Shown here: piece after piece, positions 32,923 through 40,861 of the stretch
Layout: each line of letters starts with the position of its first letter
Numbering within the stretch: position 1 is the first letter of the stretch
From: Kribbella antibiotica
Lineage (GTDB): Bacteria; Actinomycetota; Actinomycetes; Propionibacteriales; Kribbellaceae
DNA: 46,828 nt
Assembly (NCBI RefSeq): GCF_004349055.1
Contig: NZ_SMKX01000060.1
Location: 1-46,828, forward strand
Reading direction: 5' to 3'
Notes under the pieces: generated by a model
What the model was told of the DNA's origin: nothing
Database searches by the model: none
The model's input: only the letters and a program-made list of their open reading frames with translations
Made by a program: the position numbers and the translations under genes

Positions 32923-33864
32923 CTAAGAAACGTCCTCCAGCGCGGCCGCGATGGCCGGCGGCAAAGTCAGTTCCTCTACGCCCAGCACCGACTTCAATTG
33001 CATCGCAGTCCGGGCGCCGACGATGGCTGCCGACACGCCGGGCCGGTCCCGGACCCAGGTGAGCGCGACCTCGAGCGGACTCCAGCCGAGCCCGTCCGCG
33101 GCACGCGCCACTGCTTCAACGATGCCCGAACCGCGCCCGTCGAGGTAGGGGTCGACGAATCTGGACAAATGCTGAGACGCCGCCCGCGAGTCGGCGGGGA
33201 TGCCGGTGCGATATTTCCCAGTCAACACACCGCGGCCAAGCGGCGACCACGCCAGCACACCGATGCCCAGCCCGCCGGCCGCGCGGATGGCGTCCGCCTC
33301 GGCATCGCGGGCGAGGAGCGAGTACTCCACCTGATTAGAGACCGGTACGGCGCGGCCGGGCCACGCCTGCTGCCACGTGACCGCGCGAGCGGACTTCCAC
33401 CCTGCGTAGTTCGACACGCCGACGTACCGGACTTTGCCGGCGTTGACGGCGTAGTCGAGCGCGGACAGCGTCTCCTCGAGCGGGACGTCGTCGGACCAGG
33501 TGTGAAGTTGCCACAGATCGATGTAGTCGACGTTCAACCGGCGTAGCGAGGCGTCGAGATCGCGCAGCAGCGAGCCGCGCGAAGTGTCGGTGATCCGCTC
33601 ACCGCGGCGCACGCTGAACCCGGCTTTTGTGGCGATCACCACATCGTCGCGCTCGACCACGTCACCGAGCAGCGTGCCGATCAGTCGCTCGCTGTCACCA
33701 TCGCCATACGCTGCGGCGGTGTCGATCAGAGTGCCGCCGGCGGCCACGAAGGCGGCGAGTTGCTCGCGTGCCTCGTGCTCGTCGGTGTCGCGGCCCCAGG
33801 ACATGGTGCCCAGGCCGAGCCGACTCACCGCCAGACCACTGTGACCGAGATAGCGCTGCTGCAT
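32923..33864 (-). CDS. Aldo/keto reductase, 313 aa
   Basis: A TIM-barrel AKR: GLGTMSWG, LIDTAAAYGDGDSE with the catalytic Asp and Tyr, VVIATKAG with the Lys, and LWQLHTWS with the His; the NADPH site is near SAAIVGARTAMQL at the end. It probably reduces carbonyl groups with NADPH. It diverges from the LLM oxidoreductase gene across 51 bases. Its ATG lies 6 bases behind TAGGCT, without a ribosome binding site, so the transcript is probably leaderless. Confidence 0.92.
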   Translation of the reverse strand: MQQRYLGHSGLAVSRLGLGTMSWGRDTDEHEAREQLAAFVAAGGTLIDTAAAYGDGDSERLIGTLLGDVVERDDVVIATKAGFSVRRGERITDTSRGSLLRDLDASLRRLNVDYIDLWQLHTWSDDVPLEETLSALDYAVNAGKVRYVGVSNYAGWKSARAVTWQQAWPGRAVPVSNQVEYSLLARDAEADAIRAAGGLGIGVLAWSPLGRGVLTGKYRTGIPADSRAASQHLSRFVDPYLDGRGSGIVEAVARAADGLGWSPLEVALTWVRDRPGVSAAIVGARTAMQLKSVLGVEELTLPPAIAAALEDVS

Positions 33865-33870
33865 GGGTCG

Positions 33871-33907
33871 AGCCTATTGCGGCCTACCGACAAGAGCTGG
33901 ATAGGCT
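33871..33907. promoter_or_regulatory. Divergent leaderless promoter pair
   Basis: TAGGCT occurs on each strand: 33876-33871 (minus, 6 bases before the AKR ATG) and 33902-33907 (plus, 8 bases before the LLM ATG). The two -10 boxes are 25 bases apart, so both -35 regions must overlap or be shared. Confidence 0.45.
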
Positions 33908-33915
33908 CGCCAGTC

Positions 33916-34989
33916 ATGCGACTCGGACTGAACATCGGCTTCGTCTTCGGCGACGAGCACCTGGACCATCTCAAGCTCGTCAAAGAGGCCGAGTCACTCG
34001 GTTTCTCGGTCACCTGGGCGGCGGAGGCCTACGGCTCGGACGCCGCCACCCTGCTGACCTGGATCGCCGCCCAGACGACGAAGATCGACGTCGGCGCGGC
34101 GGTCTTCCAGATCCCGGCCCGTACGCCGGCCATGACCGCCATGACCGCGGCGACGCTGGACCGCCTGTCCGGGGGCCGGTTCCGGCTCGGACTGGGCGTG
34201 TCGGGGCCGCAGGTGTCCGAGGGGTGGCACGGAGTCCGCTTCGACAAGCCCTTGGCCCGCACCCGCGAGTACGTTGCCATCGTCAACGCCGCGCTGCGGC
34301 GCGAGACGGTGGAGTTCCACGGTGAGCACTTCACGCTGCCGCTGCCCGATGGGCCCGGCAAGGCGCTGAAGCTGTCCAGCCGCCCGCTCCGCGACCACGT
34401 CCCGGTCTACCTGGCGGCGGTCGGCCCGAAGAACCTCGAGCTGGCCGGTGAGATCGCCGATGGGTGGCTCGGGATCCTCAACGACCCCGCTTATCTTGGA
34501 GAGCAGTTGAATCACATCAAGACGGGACTTGCCAAAAAAACAGCACAGTCTCGTCCAGCTCGTCAATTGGGGCTGGACGGCTTTGACGTCGTCGCCTCGA
34601 TTCCGCTGATGACCGGTGACGACCTCGAGGCCGCCGCCGACCCGATCCGCGGCTACACAGCGCTGTACATCGGTGGCATGGGCAGCCGGGAGAAGAACTT
34701 CTACAACGCTCTCGCGGTCCGGATGGGCTACGCCGACGAGGCCAAGCAGATCCAGGACCTGTACCTGGCCAAGCAGCACCGCGACGCGATGGCCGCCGTA
34801 CCGCAGGGTTTCATCGACGGCATCTCGCTGCTCGGCAACAAGGAGCGGCTGGCCGACAAGCTGACCGCGTACGCCGAGGCCGGGGTGACCACCGCGGCCG
34901 TCACGCCGTTCGCGCCGACCGTGGACGAGCGGATCGCCGACCTGCGCGTGCTGGCCGAGGCCCTGGAGCTGTCCGGAGTGGGTAGCTAG
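33916..34989 (+). CDS. LLM-class F420-dependent oxidoreductase, 357 aa
   Basis: The N-terminus MRLGLNIGFV, AAEAYGSDAATLL and IDVGAAVFQIPARTPAMTAMTAATLDRLSGGRFRLGLGVSG is the LLM F420 family pattern. F420-linked hydride transfer on an unknown substrate is probable. A short, less GC-rich insert with a run of seven A bases (near 34533-34539) codes for the loop KKTAQSRP and is unusual for this gene. The uppP start overlaps its stop by one base (TAGTG), so the two genes are co-transcribed. Confidence 0.9.
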   Translation: MRLGLNIGFVFGDEHLDHLKLVKEAESLGFSVTWAAEAYGSDAATLLTWIAAQTTKIDVGAAVFQIPARTPAMTAMTAATLDRLSGGRFRLGLGVSGPQVSEGWHGVRFDKPLARTREYVAIVNAALRRETVEFHGEHFTLPLPDGPGKALKLSSRPLRDHVPVYLAAVGPKNLELAGEIADGWLGILNDPAYLGEQLNHIKTGLAKKTAQSRPARQLGLDGFDVVASIPLMTGDDLEAAADPIRGYTALYIGGMGSREKNFYNALAVRMGYADEAKQIQDLYLAKQHRDAMAAVPQGFIDGISLLGNKERLADKLTAYAEAGVTTAAVTPFAPTVDERIADLRVLAEALELSGVGS

Positions 34990-35816
34990 TGACGATCTGG
35001 GACGCGATCATCCTCGGCATCGTCGAGGGACTGACCGAATTCCTGCCGGTGTCCAGCACCGGCCACCTGACGATCGCCTCCAAGGCGCTCGGCCTGCCGA
35101 TCGACGATGCGAGCGTGACCGCCTTCACGGCGGTGATCCAGTTCGGCGCCATCGCAGCGGTCGTGCTCTACATGTGGAAGGACATCCAGCGGTACGCCGT
35201 CGCATGGTTCAAGGGGCTTACCAAACCCGAGCACCGCGGCACGTTCGATCACCGGATGGGCTGGTACGTGATCATCGGCTCGCTGCCGATCTGCTTCGTC
35301 GGGTTCCTGGCCAAGGACATCATCTCGGGGCCGCTGCGCAGCCTGTGGTGGGTCGCCGGCTCGCTGATCGGCTGGTCGTTCTTCATGGTCGCGGCCGAAC
35401 GCCTCGGCTCGAAGAAGCGGCCGCTGGAGAAGATCACCCTCACCGACGCGATCGTGATGGGCATCATCCAGTGCCTGGCGCTGATTCCGGGCGTCTCGCG
35501 GTCCGGCGCGACCATGACGGCGGGTCTGTTCCGCGGTCTGGAGCGGGTCGCCGTGACGAAGGTCGCCTTCCTGCTCGGCATCCCGGCGCTGGTCGGCGCG
35601 GCGATCTTCGAGTTGCCGGACGCGATGGGTGGCCACGTCGGCGCCGTACCGCTGCTGGTCGGCACGGTGGTCAGCTTCATCGTCGGCTATGCGTCGGTGG
35701 CGTGGCTGATTCGCTTCGTCGCGAAGCACACGACGGAGGTCTTCGCCTTCTACCGGGTGCTGGTCGGCATCGTCATCCTGATCCTGCTCGCCACCAGCAC
35801 GATCACGGCAACCTAG
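34989..35816 (+). CDS. uppP: Undecaprenyl-diphosphatase UppP (BacA), 275 aa
   Basis: EGLTEFLPVSSTGH (residues 13-26) and PGVSRSGATMTAGL (about 169-182) are the two catalytic motifs of UppP, which hydrolyses undecaprenyl pyrophosphate outside the membrane so the lipid carrier can be reused in peptidoglycan synthesis. About eight membrane spans are present. The GTG start shares one base with the previous stop. Its stop and the stop of the convergent corA gene lie in one CTAG. Confidence 0.95.
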   Translation: MTIWDAIILGIVEGLTEFLPVSSTGHLTIASKALGLPIDDASVTAFTAVIQFGAIAAVVLYMWKDIQRYAVAWFKGLTKPEHRGTFDHRMGWYVIIGSLPICFVGFLAKDIISGPLRSLWWVAGSLIGWSFFMVAAERLGSKKRPLEKITLTDAIVMGIIQCLALIPGVSRSGATMTAGLFRGLERVAVTKVAFLLGIPALVGAAIFELPDAMGGHVGAVPLLVGTVVSFIVGYASVAWLIRFVAKHTTEVFAFYRVLVGIVILILLATSTITAT

Positions 35817-36799
35817 AGCCAGCCGACCTTGCGGAAGAGGCCGTACATCGTGCCGCAGACACTGCCCATCAGGAGCAGTACGGCGTAGTACCCGAAATGC
35901 CAGCGCAGTTCGGGCATGTGGTCGAAGTTCATGCCGTAGATGCCGGCCAGCATGGTCGGCACTGCGGCGATCATGACCCAGGCCGAGATCTTGCGCATGT
36001 CGTCGTTCTGCTGGACCGAGACGCGGGCCAGGTGGGCGTTCAGCGCTGAGGTGAGCAGGGTGTCGAGAGCGTCGGTTTGCTCCGACACCCGGGTGACGTG
36101 GTCGGCCACATCACGGAAGAAGGCCGCTGCGTGCTTGTTGATGCCGGGGGCGCCGTGCGAGAACGCCTCCATCGGCTCGCGCAGCGGCACGATCGCTCGG
36201 CGCATCTCGAGCACCTCGCGCTTGAGCTTGTAGATCCGCTCGGCGTCGCTGGTCCGCTCGGGGGAGAACACCGAGGACTCGACCTCATCGACGTCGACCT
36301 CGACCTGCTCGGCGACCTCCTCGTAGCCGTCCACGACCGAGTCGCAGACCGCCCAGAGGACGGCTCCTGGCCCGTGGCCGAGCATCGACGCCCGGTCCTC
36401 GAGTGCTTGGCGCGTAGTGGAGAGCTGGGCGCCATCACCGTGCCGCACGGTGACGACGTACTGGGGGCCGACGAAGACGCTGACCTGTCCGGTCTCCACC
36501 TGGTCGCCCTCGTCGACGTACCAGAGCGTGCGCAGTACGACGACCAGCGCGTCGCCGTACCGCTCGACCTTGGGGCGCTCGTGGGCTCGCAGGGCGTCCT
36601 CGACGGCGAGCTCGTGCAGGCCGAAGAGGGCCTGGACGCGGCGCATCTCGGCGTCGGAGGGGTCGTGCAGGCCGACCCAGCCGAAGGTCTGGCTGTCCTG
36701 GTCGATGGTCTGGGCAACGGTCTCGGGTTCCTTCGGCAGATCGAGCCGCTCGCCCTCGGCGTACACCCCACAATCGACGATCACGTGACCATCATGCAT
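35813..36799 (-). CDS. corA: CorA-type Mg2+/Co2+ transporter, 328 aa
   Basis: A long cytoplasmic N-terminal domain (residues ~1-265, with FVGPQYVVTVRHGDG and a coiled region) leads to two C-terminal membrane spans with the signature GIYGMNFDHMPE between them (the GMN motif). It forms pentameric channels for divalent cations. The ATG at 36799 is taken as start; the divergent histidine phosphatase starts 33 bases away. The stop codon overlaps the uppP stop within CTAG. Confidence 0.93.
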   Translation of the reverse strand: MHDGHVIVDCGVYAEGERLDLPKEPETVAQTIDQDSQTFGWVGLHDPSDAEMRRVQALFGLHELAVEDALRAHERPKVERYGDALVVVLRTLWYVDEGDQVETGQVSVFVGPQYVVTVRHGDGAQLSTTRQALEDRASMLGHGPGAVLWAVCDSVVDGYEEVAEQVEVDVDEVESSVFSPERTSDAERIYKLKREVLEMRRAIVPLREPMEAFSHGAPGINKHAAAFFRDVADHVTRVSEQTDALDTLLTSALNAHLARVSVQQNDDMRKISAWVMIAAVPTMLAGIYGMNFDHMPELRWHFGYYAVLLLMGSVCGTMYGLFRKVGWL

Positions 36800-36832
36800 C
36801 GTCGGTTGACCGAACCGGCTACCGTGCACGCT

Positions 36833-37519
36833 ATGCCTACGGTGATTCTGGTCCGGCACGGCCGCAGTACGTCGAACACGTCCGGCACGCTGGCCGGCCG
36901 GACGCCGGGTGTGAAGCTCGACGAGACCGGTGTCCAGCAGGCTGCGGCGGTCGCTGAGCGACTGGCCGAGCTGCCGCTGGCTGCGATCGTCAGTTCGCCG
37001 CTGGAGCGCTGCCGGCAGACCGCGGCCGCGATCGCCAAGCAGCATGCTGGGCTGCGGCCGGCGACCGACCGGCGGCTGACAGAGTGCGGGTACGGCGACT
37101 GGACCGGGCAGAAGATTTCGACACTGGCGAAGGATCCGCTGTGGGCCGTCGTACAGGCGCATCCGTCGGCGGTGACGTTCCCGAACGGCGAGTCGATGCG
37201 GGGGATGCAGCAGCGCGGGGTGGACGCGATCCGCGCGCAGAACGCGGCGCTGCCGGAGGACGCGATCTGGGTGGCCGTTTCGCATGGTGACGTGATCAAG
37301 GCGATCGTTGCCGATGCGCTCGGTCAGCACCTCGACACCTTCCAGCGGATCGTCGTCGACACTGCCTCGACCACGATCATCACGTACACGAAGACGCGCC
37401 CGTTCCTGGTCCGGCTGAACGACACCGGCAGCGAGCTCGCGTCCCTGATTCCCAAGCCGGCGCCGAAGGGAAAAGCGACCAAAAAGCAGTCTTCCGACGC
37501 CGTTGTCGGTGGACGGTAA
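36833..37519 (+). CDS. Histidine phosphatase (MSMEG_4193-like), 228 aa
   Basis: MPTVILVRHGRSTSN holds the RHG motif (His9), followed by SSPLERCRQTAAAI and WVAVSHGD with the second catalytic His. This is the phosphoglycerate-mutase-like phosphatase that lies beside DUF3090 and SCO1664-family genes in actinobacteria. The C-terminus is a Lys/Ala-rich tail. The ATG sits 7 bases behind TACCGT with no ribosome binding site, so it may be leaderless. Confidence 0.9.
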   Translation: MPTVILVRHGRSTSNTSGTLAGRTPGVKLDETGVQQAAAVAERLAELPLAAIVSSPLERCRQTAAAIAKQHAGLRPATDRRLTECGYGDWTGQKISTLAKDPLWAVVQAHPSAVTFPNGESMRGMQQRGVDAIRAQNAALPEDAIWVAVSHGDVIKAIVADALGQHLDTFQRIVVDTASTTIITYTKTRPFLVRLNDTGSELASLIPKPAPKGKATKKQSSDAVVGGR

Positions 37520-37532
37520 TAGGGTTCTGGTC

Positions 37533-38114
37533 ATGGCACGCGTCGTTCATTCCTACGACGAACCCGAGCGGTTCGTCGCCGGCACCGTGGGGGAACCCGG
37601 TGCAAGAACCTTCTTCCTGCAGGCCCGGGCGGGGGTCCGCCTGACTTCGGTCGCCTGTGAGAAGGAACAGGTGATGGCGCTCGCCGAACGGTTGGACGTG
37701 ATGCTGGACGAGGTCGCGCGGCGGTTCGAGCGGGAGCCGCTGACCCCGGTCGGGCCGGATGACACCGACCCGCTGGACCAGCCGATCGAGGAGGATTTCC
37801 GGGCCGGCACGATGACGCTGGCCTGGGAGGCCGACGCCGAGCGGGTGGTGATCGAGGTGTTCTCGGTCGTCACCGCCGAGCAGGTCGAGCTCGAGGACGA
37901 AGACCCGGTCGCGGCCGTGCTGGAGTCCGAGGACGGCGAGGCACTGACCGTCCGGCTGACCGAGCAGCAGGCGCGGGCCTTCGCCAGGCGCGCGGTCGCG
38001 CTGGTTGCCTCGGGCCGGCCGAATTGCCCGTTCTGTGGGCGTCCGATCGATCCCGAAGGTCACATCTGCCCCCGCGCCAACGGCTACCGCAGGCACCTGC
38101 CAGATGACCACTGA
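37533..38114 (+). CDS. DUF3090 family protein, 193 aa
   Basis: It has the DUF3090 opening (YDEPERFVAGTVGEPGARTFFLQA), an acidic middle and a C-terminal zinc site CPFCGRPIDPEGHICPR (three Cys, one His). The family stands between the histidine phosphatase and the SCO1664-family gene in most actinobacteria; its function is unknown. The ATG is 7 bases behind TAGGGT (37520-37525), which overlaps the previous stop. Confidence 0.92.
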   Translation: MARVVHSYDEPERFVAGTVGEPGARTFFLQARAGVRLTSVACEKEQVMALAERLDVMLDEVARRFEREPLTPVGPDDTDPLDQPIEEDFRAGTMTLAWEADAERVVIEVFSVVTAEQVELEDEDPVAAVLESEDGEALTVRLTEQQARAFARRAVALVASGRPNCPFCGRPIDPEGHICPRANGYRRHLPDDH

Positions 38115-38145
38115 GCACATTGCCACGCTCCGCGCGGCGGGTCCT

Positions 38146-38222
38146 GAGGCCTGGTTCCCTTCCTTCCCTCGTCACTCCAGTCGCTGCGCTCCCTCCGCTC
38201 CTCAGTCCAGGAAGGGGGCCTC
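38146..38222 (+). promoter_or_regulatory. Hairpin that can hide the SCO1664-family ribosome binding site
   Basis: GAGGCC-tggtt-CCCTTCCT (38146-38164) pairs with AGGAAGGG-GGCCTC (38209-38222), a 14-bp stem with a 5-base bulge. The right arm contains the AGGAAGGGG ribosome binding site immediately before the ATG at 38223. The hairpin lies in a 108-base gap; it may control translation or be an inserted palindromic repeat. Confidence 0.5.
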
Positions 38223-39011
38223 ATGACCGGTGATCTGTTAGCGCGCGGGGAGCTGTCCCTGCTCGGCAGGCTGATGGCGGCCTCGAACGGGAGCTACCAA
38301 GGTTCGGTCGGGCTCGGGGCCGCGACGGCGACGGTCGTCTACAAACCCGTGCAGGGTGAGCGTCCGCTGTGGGACTTCCCGGACGGCACGCTGGCCGAGC
38401 GCGAATATGCGGCGTACGTCGTCTCTGAGGCGCTCGGTTGGTCGATCGTGCCGCCGACGTTGCTGCGGGACGGTCCGCTCGGCGAGGGCATGGTGCAGCT
38501 CTGGATCGACGAGGTCGAGCTGAGCGCGGGCGAGACCGAGCTGGTGGACATCGTGCCGCAGGGACGCGTGCCGGACGGCTGGGTCGGCGTACTGGACGCT
38601 CTTGATGGGCGGCACAACCCCGTGACGCTGGTGCATGCGGACACTCCGGCGCTGCGGCGGATGGCCGTCTTCGATGCCTTGGTCAACAATGCGGACCGCA
38701 AGGGCGGCCACGTGCTGAATCCGGGCGACGGACGGGTGTTCGGCGTCGACCACGGAGTCACCTTCAACGCCGACGACAAGCTCCGGACCGTGTTGTGGGG
38801 TTGGGCCGGTGAACCCATCGCGCCGGATCTCCTGGACGACGTACGACGGCTGGCCGATGGGCTCGGTGGCTCGGTTGGGCAGGAGCTCGGGCGGTTGATC
38901 ACCCCGGACGAATTGGCGGCGACCCGCGAGCGTTGCGCGAGCCTGTTGAAGTCCGGTTTGTTCCCCTATCCCAGCGAGGAGTGGCCGGCGATTCCCTGGC
39001 CTGCCTTCTGA
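38223..39011 (+). CDS. SCO1664 family protein (kinase-like fold), 262 aa
   Basis: The sequence matches the SCO1664 family: GSYQGSVGLGAATATVVYKPVQGERPLWDFPDG, REYAAYVVSEALGW, VFDALVNNADRKGGHVL and VFGVDHGVTF. DALVNNADRK...GVDHG resembles the catalytic and metal loops of PI3/4-kinase-like proteins. The function is not established. It is third in the phosphatase-DUF3090-SCO1664 set next to mshC. The 3' end overlaps the convergent AraC gene by 46 bases. Confidence 0.92.
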   Translation: MTGDLLARGELSLLGRLMAASNGSYQGSVGLGAATATVVYKPVQGERPLWDFPDGTLAEREYAAYVVSEALGWSIVPPTLLRDGPLGEGMVQLWIDEVELSAGETELVDIVPQGRVPDGWVGVLDALDGRHNPVTLVHADTPALRRMAVFDALVNNADRKGGHVLNPGDGRVFGVDHGVTFNADDKLRTVLWGWAGEPIAPDLLDDVRRLADGLGGSVGQELGRLITPDELAATRERCASLLKSGLFPYPSEEWPAIPWPAF

Positions 39012-39883
39012 GTGCTTGGGCTGACACCACGCTCGCGCTTGAACGCAGCGCTGAAGCTGAACGCATCGGCGTACCCGACCTTCCTGGCGACTCCGGCGAC
39101 GGTTGCGCCGGGGTCGGCGAGGAGGTCGGCGGCCAGCGTCATCCGGAGCTCGGTCAGGTAAGTGAGCGGGGCCTGGCCGGTCAGGTCGGTGAATCGCCGG
39201 ACGAGGGTGGTGCGGGAGACGGCGGCGACGTCGGCGAGGTTGGCCAACGTCCAGCCGGTGCTGGGGGAGGCGTGCATCGCCTGCAGTACGGGACCGGCTA
39301 CGTCGTCGCCGAGAGCGCCGTACCAGGGTGGTGGGTTGGCCTCGAACCAGTCGCGCAGGCAGCAGACCATCAGCCAGTCGAGCAGCCGGTCCAGGCCGAC
39401 GTGACGGCCGAGCGCGCCGGCGGCGATCCGCTCCTGGATGTACTCGCGCAGTGGCGTGCAGTCATGGTCCTCGGGGAGGACAACGAGGGGCGGCAGTTCG
39501 TCGACCAGGCGGCGGGGGAGTTCCTGACGGACGTGGTAGGCGCCGGCCATCAGGACGGTGCCATGGTTGATCGGCCCGCGCTTGGCCGGGTCGGGAGAGT
39601 CGACGCGGCCGTCGCAGCGGACGTCGATGGTCGGCCCGGAGCGGGTGGGGTCGTCGGTGAACAGGAACGGTTTCGGGCCGCGGATGATCGCGGTGTCACC
39701 GGGCACGACCCGCTGGGGTTCGGTGCCCTCGGCAACGATCCACCCGTCGCCGAGCAGCGGGGCGCAGAACGTCATCGCGGCGCCGTCGACGAAACGCAGG
39801 GCATAGGGCGGCGCGAGCACCGGCGTACCGAGAACAGCGCCTTCGGCGCGCAGGCCGCGGAGAAGGTCGTCGAGGGGATCCAC
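38966..39883 (-). CDS. AraC-family regulator with cupin N-domain, 305 aa
   Basis: Residues ~1-150 form a cupin-like sensor (VAEGTEPQRVVPGDTAIIRGPKPFLF). Residues ~205-290 hold the two AraC helix-turn-helix units (TLANLADVAAVSRTTLVRRFTDLTGQAPLTYL, then VAGVARKVGYADAFSFSAAFKRERGVSP). The GTG at 39883 is taken as start. It diverges from an NAD(P)-binding protein gene, which it probably controls. Together the two genes sit between the SCO1664-family gene and mshC. Confidence 0.9.
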   Translation of the reverse strand: MDPLDDLLRGLRAEGAVLGTPVLAPPYALRFVDGAAMTFCAPLLGDGWIVAEGTEPQRVVPGDTAIIRGPKPFLFTDDPTRSGPTIDVRCDGRVDSPDPAKRGPINHGTVLMAGAYHVRQELPRRLVDELPPLVVLPEDHDCTPLREYIQERIAAGALGRHVGLDRLLDWLMVCCLRDWFEANPPPWYGALGDDVAGPVLQAMHASPSTGWTLANLADVAAVSRTTLVRRFTDLTGQAPLTYLTELRMTLAADLLADPGATVAGVARKVGYADAFSFSAAFKRERGVSPSTQKAGQGIAGHSSLG

Positions 39884-39969
39884 GCGGCCCAGCCTAGGTG
39901 GGACGTAGGCGCATGCGGGCGGTCTTCTTGCCCATGGGAACAGGTGCGGTTGCCCGATTGACTCTGGGT

Positions 39970-40776
39970 ATGACGATTTTGGTGTTGGGCGCGACAGGCA
40001 AGACGGGCCGGCGAGTAGTTGCACGGTTGCGGGCTGAGGGTGTTGAGGTGCGGGCGGCGTCGCGGTCGGGGGAGACCCGGTTCGACTGGACCGACCGCGG
40101 TACGTGGGCGGACGCCGTACGGGATGTGGAGGCGGTTTATCTGGTGGCGTCGGACGATCCGGAGCCGACCGCGGCGTTTGTGAACGAGGCGGTCGTCGCC
40201 GGGGTGCGGCGGTTCGTGGTGCTGTCAGGGCGCGGTATGGACAACGTCGACGGGCGGTTCGGCGCGGGGATGGCCGAGGCGGAACGGGCCGTACGGGCGT
40301 CCGGGGCGGAGTGGACGATCCTCCGGGCGAACAACTTCTCGCAGAACTTTGACGAGGATCTGTGGCACGAGCCGGTGCTGGCTGGGCGGTTGGGCCTGCC
40401 GGCCGGTGAGCTGCGGGAGCCGTTCGTCGATCTGGAGGACGTGGCGGAGATCGCGGTGAAGGTGCTGACCTCGGCCGGGCACCACGGTGAGATCTACAAC
40501 CTGTCGGGGCCGGAGGCGCTGACGTTCGCCGAGGCGGTCGAGGTGATCGCGAAGGTGTCCGGACGGACGGTCTCGTACGACGCCCTGACGCCGGCCGAGT
40601 ATCGCGCGGAGCTGCTCGCGCTGGGCTGGCCGGCGGAAGTCGCCGACCAGCTCAATGGTCTGTTCGAGATCATGCTCGAAGGTCACCTGGCGACTCCCGC
40701 CGATGACATCGAGCGGTTGCTGGGGCGACCGGCGGGCAGCTTCACCGCCTATGTCGAGCGAGTCTGGGCAGGGTAA
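39970..40776 (+). CDS. NAD(P)-binding NmrA-like protein, 268 aa
   Basis: MTILVLGATGKTGRRVVARL is a Rossmann dinucleotide motif (GATGxTG). FVVLSGRGMDN, WTILRANNFSQNF and YNLSGPEALTF are typical of NmrA-like atypical SDR proteins, which lack the YxxxK pair. It may act as a quinone or redox reductase or as a sensor. The divergent AraC regulator 86 bases upstream is its likely controller. Confidence 0.88.
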   Translation: MTILVLGATGKTGRRVVARLRAEGVEVRAASRSGETRFDWTDRGTWADAVRDVEAVYLVASDDPEPTAAFVNEAVVAGVRRFVVLSGRGMDNVDGRFGAGMAEAERAVRASGAEWTILRANNFSQNFDEDLWHEPVLAGRLGLPAGELREPFVDLEDVAEIAVKVLTSAGHHGEIYNLSGPEALTFAEAVEVIAKVSGRTVSYDALTPAEYRAELLALGWPAEVADQLNGLFEIMLEGHLATPADDIERLLGRPAGSFTAYVERVWAG

Positions 40777-40861
40777 CCGACGCCGGGACAGCGTGCGGAC
40801 GAGACCGGAGAATGGAACCGCGTCCGCGCGCTGAATTCCGGCCTGACATAAGCTCCTGAGC

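Noticed and set aside
36077..36832. Upstream extension of the histidine phosphatase frame
   Set aside because: It is antisense to corA; the RHG motif begins nine codons after the ATG at 36833.
36800..37534. Upstream extension of the corA frame
   Set aside because: It is antisense to the histidine phosphatase gene, and the CorA domain starts after 36799.
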